From: an uncultured Lachnospiraceae bacterium
Lineage (GTDB): Bacteria > Bacillota > Clostridia > Lachnospirales > Lachnospiraceae
DNA length: 11,000 nucleotides
Assembly (NCBI GenBank): GCA_934432885.1
Contig: CAKRYY010000053.1
Coordinates: 1-11,000 of the forward strand
Reading direction: 5' to 3'
Position numbers and translations under genes: made by a program
The notes under the pieces: generated by a model
Told to the model about the DNA's origin: nothing
The model's input: only the letters and a program-made list of their open reading frames with translations
Database searches by the model: none
Part shown: in pieces, positions 1-7,336 of the stretch
How positions within the stretch are numbered: position 1 is the stretch's first letter
How the letters are laid out: the number at the start of each line of letters is the position of its first letter

Positions 1-2
1 TT

Positions 3-37
3 CTTTTACACTGATAACTATTAACTTTTACACTGAT
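3..37. repeat. Two exact 13-bp direct repeats, period 22
   Basis: The 13-mer CTTTTACACTGAT occurs at 3-15 and again at 25-37, with a 9-base spacer. The repeated TTTACACTGA core resembles the arrays of short repeats found near the ends of IS21-family elements, which are thought to bind the transposase. That family assignment is from memory of such ends and is an inference. No transposase reading frame reaches into the window, so if this is an element its body lies beyond the left edge. Confidence 0.75.
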
Positions 38-65
38 CCAAGATAGTGGGTATGGAATCTTGGAT
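36..65. repeat. Inverted repeat, 9-bp perfect arms
   Basis: The arms ATCCAAGAT (36-44) and ATCTTGGAT (57-65) are exact reverse complements around a 12-base loop. There is no T-tract on either side, so it is not a convincing intrinsic terminator. It directly abuts the direct repeats at 3-37 and may belong to the same element end. From 66 to 169 I see no gene or recognisable site. Confidence 0.6.
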
Positions 66-169
66 TACAATTGAGGTAACCAAAAGAAGCCCCTCATGCC
101 TCTGGCAATAAGTGACTCCTTTCTAAATCCAATTTGAAATGAACTGTCTTTGCGCAGCTTCCCTTTCTC

Positions 170-2257
170 CTACGACATTCTGCCCCTGATTTCCTTCTCA
201 AGTCCTGCCAGCTCTGTATCCTTTGGCAGAAAGGTCTTTAGCTGCTCCAGAGTCTGTAATGCTTCCGCCGCCATTCCCTGTTCCAGAAGCTGACGGATTT
301 TTTTCTTAATCTGCGCGCCAAGCTGCTGCATCTGCGCAGAAACCATCAGTGATTCCTGCTGCTCAGCCCTTTTCTGCTCATTTATCCTTGCCTTTTGCCG
401 GGCAGCAAAAAGCTCTGTATAAACCCGTACTACATTGGTAATCGGCGGATAAATTGTAATGCTCTCCTTTAACGCGGCACTGACAGCTTTGATATTACCC
501 TCGCTTTGTGCATCCAGCGCTCTTTGCAGCATTACCGCAGCGCGCCCCTGAACTGGAAGCATTTCCATTTCTCCTGAAAAAGCACTGGTTTTAAAGAATC
601 TCTGATAAAACGCCCGATTCTTTTCGCAAAAGCGTGCAATATGTGCCTGCAGCTCTTCATAATCTTCCAGACTGCATCTGCCAAGAGCTGCCTCGGCATC
701 CTTTAAAAAGAAATATTCTGACCGTGAACCAGCAAATTCCCTGCCGTCCTCCGTGAGCAGTCTGCCAAGCTGCATAACCATCTCCGGCGCAGCCTGCACG
801 CAGAAACGGTCTACTGCTGCCTTCCATTCAAAGAAGGTCACTGCTTTCATAAATGCCTTTAACGCTGCACTTTCTGTTATTTGATTCAGCTTCAGATACA
901 AAAGATAGGGCAGTCTGGAATCTATCTGCAGGAAAATCCGGCACAGTCTGCCAAAACCTTCTGCATCTGCGTGTTCCTTTTTTTCCAGACAGCACATAAG
1001 TGCTTCCGCAATGCTGTCACGCTTTACCATTGTCTCTGCCATGCGCACGAATTCTTCCTCATAGGGAAGCCGCCCGAACGCATCGACTACCTGTTCAATA
1101 AAATCCGTTTCCAGGAAAAGCAGTCTGCCTTCCCAGTTAAGCGTCCAGAAATAGGTCTTTAATGCAGAAGTATCATTCCGCTTTAATCCACACATAATAA
1201 AAAGGCAGCTGACCTGTTCCCTATGTTCCTGATTAAAAGCATCCTCTACAAAAAAATAGCCCTGCTTATACTGTTCCTCATCCTTATTCTTAAGTTCCTC
1301 ATAAATCGTAAAATATTTACTACAGTACTCTTCACAAAGCGCATATTCCTCTTTATGGAAATAAAGGCATACTGCTGACGCATAAAGCGCCGCCTTGCAC
1401 ATCTGCGTAATTTTCTTATCTGCAAGCGCTTTTTTCAGCATTTCTTCTGCCTGCTCATATTCAAACAGCCTCAGATGCTTAAAAAGTATCGCATTATAAA
1501 AAGAGCCCATTGCAATTCTGGAAAAGGGGTCTTTCTCCTTTTCAAAAATTGAAATTGCCTCTTTGCAGCATCCTGCCATCTCAGGAAGCTGACCAACATT
1601 ACGATATTCCTGCAAAAGCTGCAGCCACCAGCGGGAATTCTTACGTTCTTTCTGTATCATATCCTGCAGAAGCGTTACATTTCTCCAGAAATGCTGATAC
1701 CGCTTTTCCTCTGTATCATAGACATAGCCATAATGCTCCACTATGCTATGAAGGAGTCTGGTCTTTCCAATGATAGGATCCGGATATTCATGAATACTGC
1801 TTACAAAGCGTATCTGGTTCCAGATACGGAACATACGGGAAACTCTTACATCCTGAAAATTTGTCCCTGCATAATCTGAATAATTCCGCTGTAAATAATA
1901 GGCAAGTGTATACTCTTTATAGTCACCGGACAAGAAGAATTCTTCAATTTCTACCGTATCGATAAACCATTCATCGTCATCCAGATAAAGAAACCATTCA
2001 CCCTTTGCCGCATCCAGCCCTGCATTTCTCGCTTTGGAAAAATCTTTACACCATGTAAAAGGGATGATTTTATCTGTATACTCCTCCAAAATCTTTTTCA
2101 TTTCTTCATTCTGGGATGTATCAACGATAATCAGCTCGCTTGGTACCCGCTCACGCAGCGTTTTCAGGGAATCAAGACATTTGCGAATCGTATCCCTGCG
2201 GTTAGATGAAAGCAGGGAAATCGTAAGAATCGGTTTTTGCGTCTGCACTTTTCCCAC
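170..2257 (-). CDS. Family 2 glycosyltransferase with large helical (TPR-like) C-terminal region; probable flagellin glycosyltransferase
   Basis: This 695-residue protein has an N-terminal GT-A (GT2) domain at about residues 8-205: a beta-strand opening (ILTISLLSSN), the LIIVDTS strand, and the nucleotide-sugar and metal-binding aspartates in LYLDDDEWF at about 90-98. A further conserved-looking SIHEYP segment lies near 154-159. The rest, to about 610, is strongly helical with TPR-like alternation (SFYNAILFKHLRLFEYEQAEEMLKKAL style), and the last 80 residues look like charged helix or coiled coil. A GT2 domain plus helical repeats suits an enzyme that glycosylates proteins. The gene lies directly downstream of flagellin, which suggests flagellin as acceptor (inference). 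The frame is open back to an ATG at 2290, but that ATG sits in the loop of the flagellin terminator. I chose the GTG at 2255-2257, which has AGGAGGA six bases upstream. No signal peptide is seen. It is more GC-rich than the glycan genes on the right. Confidence 0.85.
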   Translation of the reverse strand: MGKVQTQKPILTISLLSSNRRDTIRKCLDSLKTLRERVPSELIIVDTSQNEEMKKILEEYTDKIIPFTWCKDFSKARNAGLDAAKGEWFLYLDDDEWFIDTVEIEEFFLSGDYKEYTLAYYLQRNYSDYAGTNFQDVRVSRMFRIWNQIRFVSSIHEYPDPIIGKTRLLHSIVEHYGYVYDTEEKRYQHFWRNVTLLQDMIQKERKNSRWWLQLLQEYRNVGQLPEMAGCCKEAISIFEKEKDPFSRIAMGSFYNAILFKHLRLFEYEQAEEMLKKALADKKITQMCKAALYASAVCLYFHKEEYALCEEYCSKYFTIYEELKNKDEEQYKQGYFFVEDAFNQEHREQVSCLFIMCGLKRNDTSALKTYFWTLNWEGRLLFLETDFIEQVVDAFGRLPYEEEFVRMAETMVKRDSIAEALMCCLEKKEHADAEGFGRLCRIFLQIDSRLPYLLYLKLNQITESAALKAFMKAVTFFEWKAAVDRFCVQAAPEMVMQLGRLLTEDGREFAGSRSEYFFLKDAEAALGRCSLEDYEELQAHIARFCEKNRAFYQRFFKTSAFSGEMEMLPVQGRAAVMLQRALDAQSEGNIKAVSAALKESITIYPPITNVVRVYTELFAARQKARINEQKRAEQQESLMVSAQMQQLGAQIKKKIRQLLEQGMAAEALQTLEQLKTFLPKDTELAGLEKEIRGRMS

Positions 2258-2263
2258 AGTATG

Positions 2264-2270
2264 TCCTCCT
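2264..2270 (-). promoter_or_regulatory. Ribosome binding site that fixes the GTG start of the glycosyltransferase
   Basis: The minus strand reads AGGAGGA here, followed by CATACT and then GTG. It is a near-perfect Shine-Dalgarno sequence at ideal spacing. The upstream in-frame ATG at 2288-2290 has no such site and lies inside a terminator hairpin. Confidence 0.9.
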
Positions 2271-2274
2271 ATTG

Positions 2275-2301
2275 AAAAAGAGCTGTCCATGAGGACAGCC
2301 C
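2275..2301 (-). terminator. Intrinsic terminator of the flagellin gene
   Basis: On the minus strand a 9-bp stem (GGGCTGTCC at 2301-2293 with GGACAGCTC at 2288-2280, one G-T pair) closes a TCAT loop and is followed at once by TTTTT (2279-2275). An A-rich stretch precedes it. It starts about 35 bases after the flagellin stop codon and ends only about 4 bases before the ribosome site of the next gene, so the glycosyltransferase must be expressed by read-through or by a promoter I cannot see. Confidence 0.9.
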
Positions 2302-2335
2302 TTTCTTTATGTCATGTGTTACTGTTCTGAACTCA

Positions 2336-3715
2336 TTACTGAAGTAAGGAAAGTACTCCCTGATTAGCCTGGTTAGCCTGAGCCAACATAGACTGTCCTG
2401 CCTGAGCAAGAATCTGATTCTTGGAGTAGTTAACCATTTCTGTAGCCATATCAGTATCACGGATCTGGCTCTCAGCACTGGTTGTATTCTCTACAACGTT
2501 GTCTAAGTTCTTGATGGTATGCTCAAGTCTGTTCTGAACTGCACCAAGGGAAGATCTCTGGCTGGATACCTTCTTGATTGCGTCTGCAATCGTATCGATA
2601 GCCTTTGTAGCCTTAACATCTGTATCACCTGTTACATCCAGACCGTTTACGCCAAGACCTCTTGCACTCATCATGTTGATGGACATATCAATCTTGTTAT
2701 CCTCTGCGGAGTCAGCGCCTACATGCAGGCTGATGTTTGTCGCATCGTTCAGGTCAGCAAACGCATTCATCTTCAGCTGTACAGCACCCGGATGGGACTC
2801 TGCATCAACAACCACACTCTTAACATCAGAGCCAAGATCTCTCTTTAACTGAGCTGTCAGCTCATCCATGCTTGCAAATGCTTTTGTAGCCACCTTGCTC
2901 TTATCACCATTCGTAGCTTTTAAAGCCTTATCATTGATGTTATCAACGATTTCAGATACGGAAGCAGCAGCAATCGTATTGCTCGGGGAATTTGCCCGTG
3001 TAGAGTTAACCAGATAGTAAGTTCTATCCATAAAAGCTCCAGTGCTGTCTTTAACCTTTACCGTAACACTCTGTGCTGTAATCTTGGTATTCTCCATAAC
3101 CTTATCAGTAACAGGAGTTCCATCCTTTTTATCGATAACTGCATCTAACTTAGTTGCATCAGCTGCCTTTGATGTATCTATAGAAGTTACTGCAACTGTA
3201 AAAGCACCATCAACATCAATGTTTGTTGCTACATCACCCAGATTGGCCTTTGCTGTCGTGTAAGCAAGCTTTGCCATTGTGCCATCAGTATTTCTGCCCT
3301 TCAGCAGATAGGTCTCGTTGAACTTTGTGGTTGTAGAAACACGGTCGATTTCTGTTACCAGCTGATCGATTTCAGACTGGATGTCCTGACGGTCAGATTC
3401 GGACTGTGTGCCGTTTGCTGCCTTAACTGCCAGTTCATTCATTCTCTGAAGCATATCATGAACTTCTGTCAGAGCGCCTTCTGCTGTCTGCACTGTGGAA
3501 ATACCATCCTGTGCGTTAGCGGAAGCCTGTGTAAGACCTCTGATCTGCTTTCTCATTTTCTCACTGATGGAAAGACCTGCTGCATCATCTGCTGCACGGT
3601 TAATCTTATAACCAGAAGAAAGCTTCTCTGTGGACTTAGCCTGTGCGCTTGTTGTTACGCCTAACATTCTGTTAGAGTTCATTGCTGTAAGATTGTGTTG
3701 TACTACCATTGACAT
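2336..3715 (-). CDS. Flagellin, the filament subunit
   Basis: This 459-residue protein is the secreted subunit of the flagellar filament. The N-terminal D0/D1 region (about 1-140) is classical: QHNLTAMNSNRMLG, then KLSSGYKINRAADDAAGLSISEKM in part, then the QRMNELAVKAANGT segment at 90-103. The C-terminal half is equally conserved (QNRLEHTIKNLDNVVENTTSAESQIRDTDMA in part, ending in QANQGVLSLLQ). Between about 141 and 327 lies a variable domain rich in Thr, Ser, Asp and Ala, the likely surface-exposed and glycosylated part. There is no cysteine and no cleaved signal peptide, as expected for type III flagellar export. Arg91, Leu95 and Glu115 align with residues of Salmonella FliC that contact TLR5. 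It has its own sigma-28 type promoter, a long leader and a terminator, and is probably expressed alone at high level. It could be called hag or fliC; I leave the symbol blank because naming varies and there may be paralogues. Confidence 0.98.
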   Translation of the reverse strand: MSMVVQHNLTAMNSNRMLGVTTSAQAKSTEKLSSGYKINRAADDAAGLSISEKMRKQIRGLTQASANAQDGISTVQTAEGALTEVHDMLQRMNELAVKAANGTQSESDRQDIQSEIDQLVTEIDRVSTTTKFNETYLLKGRNTDGTMAKLAYTTAKANLGDVATNIDVDGAFTVAVTSIDTSKAADATKLDAVIDKKDGTPVTDKVMENTKITAQSVTVKVKDSTGAFMDRTYYLVNSTRANSPSNTIAAASVSEIVDNINDKALKATNGDKSKVATKAFASMDELTAQLKRDLGSDVKSVVVDAESHPGAVQLKMNAFADLNDATNISLHVGADSAEDNKIDMSINMMSARGLGVNGLDVTGDTDVKATKAIDTIADAIKKVSSQRSSLGAVQNRLEHTIKNLDNVVENTTSAESQIRDTDMATEMVNYSKNQILAQAGQSMLAQANQANQGVLSLLQ

Positions 3716-3721
3716 AAAGTT

Positions 3722-3731
3722 ACCTCCTTGT
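3722..3731 (-). promoter_or_regulatory. Flagellin ribosome binding site overlapping a CsrA-like site
   Basis: The minus strand reads ACAAGGAGGT. AAGGAGG is a strong Shine-Dalgarno sequence seven bases before the ATG. The same ten bases match the CsrA consensus core ACARGGAUGU at all but one position. In Bacillus subtilis, CsrA represses hag translation by binding over this site, and FliW relieves it. That the same control acts here is inference. Confidence 0.65.
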
Positions 3732-3735
3732 TTTT

Positions 3736-3748
3736 TCGGCTTTGCCGA
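3736..3748 (-). promoter_or_regulatory. Small hairpin just upstream of the flagellin ribosome site
   Basis: TCGGC-AAA-GCCGA forms a 5-bp stem with a 3-base loop, then an A-run leads to the ribosome site. Its function is unknown; it could keep the ribosome site exposed or stabilise the leader RNA. Confidence 0.5.
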
Positions 3749-3757
3749 TTATATTCT

Positions 3758-3781
3758 CACGAACAAATCCTTTTGCTCGTG
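3758..3781 (-). promoter_or_regulatory. Leader hairpin presenting AGGA in its loop, candidate upstream CsrA site
   Basis: On the minus strand CACGAGCAAA pairs with TTTGTTCGTG over 10 bp (one G-T pair) around a 4-base AGGA loop. GGA displayed in a hairpin loop is the hallmark of CsrA-binding RNA. With the site over the ribosome site it gives the two-site layout known for B. subtilis hag. Seven GGA triplets occur in the roughly 160-base leader. A further hairpin, CAGCG/CGCTG, is at 3847-3863. Confidence 0.6.
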
Positions 3782-3884
3782 GTGTTACCAATGCTTCTTT
3801 TATAATATCCAGGACCTCCGGAAAATCCCGGCTACTACCATTTTTCCAGCGATTTTTCCGCTGCTGTTTTTGTTTTCATTCTAT

Positions 3885-3911
3885 ATATCGGTGTTTTCTT
3901 TTTTTACTTTA
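3885..3911 (-). promoter_or_regulatory. Sigma-28 (SigD/FliA) type promoter of the flagellin gene
   Basis: On the minus strand TAAA (3911-3908) is followed by exactly 15 bases and then ACCGATAT (3892-3885). The SigD consensus is TAAA-N15-GCCGATAT, so only the first base of the -10 element differs. The predicted transcript start is about 3877-3880, giving a leader of about 160 nt. This ties flagellin expression to the late flagellar regulon. No other good match was seen in the intergenic gaps. Confidence 0.88.
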
Positions 3912-3986
3912 GATGCAAATTTAAAAATTTTTCTATTTTTTTAAGTTTTCTCAATTGCCCAGGATTTGCTTAGGATTGTAAACTTA

Positions 3987-5078
3987 TTATTTTACCAAAA
4001 CATCCGCTATTCTTCTGCTTGCAAATCCATCTCCATATGGATTCTTAGCATTACTCATTTTATTATAAATCTCACTATTGGTAAGAAGTTCAACAAACGC
4101 ATGATAGATATCCGCCTCTTGTGTTCCAATGAGTCTTAAGGTGCCTGCTGCAACACCTTCCGGTCTCTCTGTCGTATCACGCATGACTAAAACAGGCTTT
4201 CCTAATGCCGGAGCTTCTTCCTGGATTCCTCCCGAATCGGTAAGAACCAGATAAGAATGCGCAATAATATTATGAAAATCTATAACATCAAGCGGTAGAA
4301 TAATCTTAATATTATCAACATCACCCAATAGTTCCTGAGCAGCTGTTTGGACAACCGGATTAGGATGTGCAGGAAAAATGATTGCTATATCTTTAAATTC
4401 TTCTGCCACTCTCCGTATCGCACTGAACATATCATATAATGGTTTGCCCCAATTCTCACGTCTATGTGCAGTCAACACAATAAGCCGTCTGTCCCCACTC
4501 CATTCAAGTAACGGACTTGTGTAGTCTTCTCTGACAGTGGTTTTAAGAGCATCAATGGAAGTGTTGCCTGTTACCCATATTCTATCGCATTGCTTACCTT
4601 CGCCTATCAAATTATCAGCTGCTGCCTGTGTCGGCGAAAAATGATACTCTGCAAGCAATCCTATCGCCTGCCTGTTAAATTCCTCCGGATAAGGTGAATA
4701 TAAATTATGGGTACGCAATCCTGCTTCTATATGCCCTACTGGAATTTTCATATAAAATGCTGCCAATCCAGCAGCAAAAGCTGTGGTTGTATCTCCATGA
4801 ACTAAAATAATATCCGGTCTTTCCCTCTCGTATACTTCTTTAATCGAACAAAGTATATTTGAAGTAACGTCAAAAAGGGTCTGATCCTTTTTCATTATTG
4901 CAAGATTATAATCTGGCTGTATCTCAAACACATCAAGAACCTGTTGCAGCATTTCCTTATGCTGACCCGTCACACATACCTTGACATCAAATTCCTTTCT
5001 GCTCTTCATTTCAATTACTACCGGACAGCATTTTATAGCCTCTGGTCTTGTTCCAAAGACAAATAGAATTTTTTTCAA
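3987..5078 (-). CDS. wecB: UDP-N-acetylglucosamine 2-epimerase (non-hydrolysing)
   Basis: This 363-residue cytoplasmic enzyme interconverts UDP-GlcNAc and UDP-ManNAc. It has the two-domain GT-B-like fold of the family and the usual length. Hallmarks are FGTRPEAIK at 8-16, VTGQH at 36-40, VHGDTTTAF with Asp96, HIEAGLRT with Glu118, YPEEFNR with Glu132, TAHRRENWG with His205, and TDSGGIQEE at 280-288. These align with the catalytic and substrate-binding residues known in E. coli WecB and B. subtilis MnaA, so it should be active. The start is TTG at 5076-5078, sharing four bases (TTGA) with the stop of the upstream gene; GAAGG lies about ten bases upstream. No in-frame ATG offers a better start before the conserved core. 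In this setting it supplies a ManNAc donor for the glycan built by the operon. Whether that goes on flagellin or a wall polymer cannot be read from the sequence. The symbol mnaA would be equally fair. Confidence 0.95.
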   Translation of the reverse strand: MKKILFVFGTRPEAIKCCPVVIEMKSRKEFDVKVCVTGQHKEMLQQVLDVFEIQPDYNLAIMKKDQTLFDVTSNILCSIKEVYERERPDIILVHGDTTTAFAAGLAAFYMKIPVGHIEAGLRTHNLYSPYPEEFNRQAIGLLAEYHFSPTQAAADNLIGEGKQCDRIWVTGNTSIDALKTTVREDYTSPLLEWSGDRRLIVLTAHRRENWGKPLYDMFSAIRRVAEEFKDIAIIFPAHPNPVVQTAAQELLGDVDNIKIILPLDVIDFHNIIAHSYLVLTDSGGIQEEAPALGKPVLVMRDTTERPEGVAAGTLRLIGTQEADIYHAFVELLTNSEIYNKMSNAKNPYGDGFASRRIADVLVK

Positions 5079-7336
5079 ATTATTACGACCTTCTTTCTGC
5101 TTTCTCCCATATAATCAAGAACATATTCTGAATCCTTATCAACATATATCTTATCAAATTCAGCCGCAGAAAGATATTCTTCAACTGCACAATACTGCAC
5201 AGAAACAATCTGAATCCCATTATATTCAGAATACGGCAGATAACACGGCAGCTCGGAAACCTTAAGCACTTCAAGCTTATTTTCAACAGCAAATGAATGC
5301 AGTTTCATATTGCCATCATTTTTGTAATCTGGATAATTATTTGTAATAAGTACCGACTTTTGTGTTGGGAACACAGCCGGAAGCTGCGTATCAGGAGAGG
5401 ATACATACATCTCTGTCAGCTTGACGCTTGATTTTCCTCGCATACGAAAGATTAGTTTAAAGGATGCTGCACCGTCATGAATACGCAGCAATGTAAATCC
5501 ATCAAGAGCAAAATTTAAGAATCCCAGCTTTTTGTCATCTGCATCATAATATTCTATTTGGCAGCGTACATTACCTGTTTTTTCTTCAACCTTGCTGAAA
5601 AATCCAATTCTGCTTCCACTTGTATAGTCAGATAACGTATAATTTTTCTCCGTTCTCAACCATACAATTTCATCATCATCTACCTCTCTGCTCAGACATA
5701 GCATATGCTTATCAAATATCTTTTTTACCTTGTCCTCATCTGATATATTTACCTGCTTACCAAGCTCGTCCAAAGCAAATGCTTCTGTTTTATGAAGAGA
5801 TACCGGCTTTATATTATCGGTATATGTATATATCTCCTTAAGAGGAAATCCTGTGTAAACTTCTATGTCATCTGCCTCACTACACGCCTGTGCATTCTCG
5901 CAGTAATTAAATTCATCAATTGCAAGAATTGTTGTAACTTCAGAATAAAAACAAATATCGTTAAGGCTTGTTTCCTTATCAAAAACAGATACAGCTGCCA
6001 TTTGTTTTCTTAATGAAACCGCTTCCGTCTGTCGTGTGTAGGCTTTTTCTCTATTCACAACGCCGCTAGCGGTATAGTATGCGGATTTACCGATCACCTT
6101 ATCTGATGCATATCTTGTTGTTAATGCCATATCTGAAAGATAATTCTTGCCATAATAGTCATTCTCATCAAAATAAGTCACGAAATCACAATGATACTTA
6201 CCTATCATCTGTGACGATACTTCTGTAAGAAGTTTATTTTCATAAGTCTGTGATTCAAACATTTTTTCAATCTTATCGGTTTTCTTACGGCAAAGCACCA
6301 GTATCTGCGGCAGCTTATTTGTGATTGATTTTTTCAGGACAATGTTTGTTATTCTATCCAGTCTGTCTTCATAAAGGTGTTCAGAAAGAACATGACGCAG
6401 TCCTGCAAGCCTGAATTTACGATAATCTGTATCAGAACCACAGTATTTCTCAAGTTTTCTTCTCATATTATCTTTATCATTGGTCGTGATAAGAAGATTC
6501 CCGAAAAACAGTTCCAGCCCACGGCTATAGTTACTCACGGTTACTGTGTTGCTGGCCAGAAGCTCAAATACTCTGCGTGCAAACATAAACCCAGAATGTA
6601 CCATAGAAGTCATATTGATACCATATTTATAGCCCTTGTATGCTTTGGATATTTCACTGTATGGCAATCCACCCAAAATACATTCCTGAAGTTCCTTCGG
6701 GAAAACATAGTTTTCAACTACCGGACTGGCAACAGATGTTGTCTGCGCATTATTGTCGGATTCTGCTTTTTTAAAGTTTCTGTCATAAATATCCAACCCA
6801 TGCTCCAAAAATAGTGGCGAAAGTTCCATAAATACTTTTGAGCGTTCCTGATATTTCACATAAAAAGAACCAGCAAAACAAAATTTGTCCTTTCTTTCAT
6901 ATTCTTCAATAGGATTATGTGTTGTGGGCTGCGCAGCAAATGGAAGGAAGTACACTCGGTCGTGTCCGAGATGCGCCTTATAAAGTTCAACGCAATCTGC
7001 ATCCGTCGTGAATACATAATCTGCAAGTGCCGCAGTTCTTATAAATACCCCAAAATGAACTGGATCCTCCTTAGACCAGAACATAACAGGAATATTCTTC
7101 TCATGGCAATAAGAAGTCAATGCGGTAATAGCATCCATGTTATCGTGAAGCTTAAATCTCCAAAGATTATCTTTTCCCCTCCATACCGATTCAATAAAGA
7201 GCAGATCTGGAGCAAAAGAATCTATCTCCTCCTTGAAATTGTCAGGTGTGATTTGCATCATGTCACACTCAGGTTCATAACAGCAATAAGTAAATTCATC
7301 CATTATTACTGCCATTTTTAAATTCATTTTTTTCAT
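5075..7336 (-). CDS. CgeB-like glycosyltransferase with additional GT-like modules
   Basis: This is a 753-residue multi-domain protein. Residues about 1-335 match the CgeB-like GT-B glycosyltransferases: MFWSKEDP at 85-92, YVFTTDADCV near 107-116, YFLPFAAQP near 129-137, CFAGSFY at 153-159, and the donor-site segment INMTSMVHSGFMFARRVFELLAS near 240-262. Residues about 345-450 resemble a shortened GT-A domain, with DFVTYFDENDYYGKNYLSDM at 384-403, the counterpart of the D-x-D-D-Y-Y-G-x-N-Y motif seen in some family 2 enzymes. About 580-645 looks like a small beta-sandwich. The last 95 residues (SVLITNNYPDY onward) look like the first part of another GT-B domain that stops early at KKVVII. Start: ATG 7334-7336 with AAGGAG five bases upstream; its ATGA overlaps the stop of the preceding gene. 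It probably transfers a sugar to the flagellin glycan or to a surface polymer; donor and acceptor are unknown. Confidence 0.8.
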   Translation of the reverse strand: MKKMNLKMAVIMDEFTYCCYEPECDMMQITPDNFKEEIDSFAPDLLFIESVWRGKDNLWRFKLHDNMDAITALTSYCHEKNIPVMFWSKEDPVHFGVFIRTAALADYVFTTDADCVELYKAHLGHDRVYFLPFAAQPTTHNPIEEYERKDKFCFAGSFYVKYQERSKVFMELSPLFLEHGLDIYDRNFKKAESDNNAQTTSVASPVVENYVFPKELQECILGGLPYSEISKAYKGYKYGINMTSMVHSGFMFARRVFELLASNTVTVSNYSRGLELFFGNLLITTNDKDNMRRKLEKYCGSDTDYRKFRLAGLRHVLSEHLYEDRLDRITNIVLKKSITNKLPQILVLCRKKTDKIEKMFESQTYENKLLTEVSSQMIGKYHCDFVTYFDENDYYGKNYLSDMALTTRYASDKVIGKSAYYTASGVVNREKAYTRQTEAVSLRKQMAAVSVFDKETSLNDICFYSEVTTILAIDEFNYCENAQACSEADDIEVYTGFPLKEIYTYTDNIKPVSLHKTEAFALDELGKQVNISDEDKVKKIFDKHMLCLSREVDDDEIVWLRTEKNYTLSDYTSGSRIGFFSKVEEKTGNVRCQIEYYDADDKKLGFLNFALDGFTLLRIHDGAASFKLIFRMRGKSSVKLTEMYVSSPDTQLPAVFPTQKSVLITNNYPDYKNDGNMKLHSFAVENKLEVLKVSELPCYLPYSEYNGIQIVSVQYCAVEEYLSAAEFDKIYVDKDSEYVLDYMGESRKKVVII

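Noticed and set aside
83..122. AAAGGAG on the minus strand at 116-122 suggested a small gene after the GT2.
   Set aside because: Only very short frames follow (about 4 to 14 codons, from TTG or ATT), with nothing recognisable.
2258..2290. In-frame extension of the GT2 gene to ATG 2290.
   Set aside because: The ATG lies in the loop of the flagellin terminator and has no ribosome site; the GTG at 2257 is far better placed.
2519..3664. Plus-strand open frames opposite flagellin.
   Set aside because: They are antisense shadows of a well-conserved gene, with cysteine-rich, unrecognisable products.
3912..3986. A terminator after wecB.
   Set aside because: There is T/A-rich sequence but no stable short hairpin followed by a T-tract on the minus strand.
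6377..7321. Plus-strand open frames of 134-145 codons opposite the CgeB-like gene.
   Set aside because: They lie antisense to a clearly conserved gene, lack ribosome sites and show no recognisable protein features.
7326..7333. A7 run at the start of the CgeB-like gene (and similar runs at wecB 5069-5075 and in the GT2 near 1250) as phase-variation tracts.
   Set aside because: Seven-base A/T runs are common in AT-rich DNA; all frames are intact and no longer tract is present.
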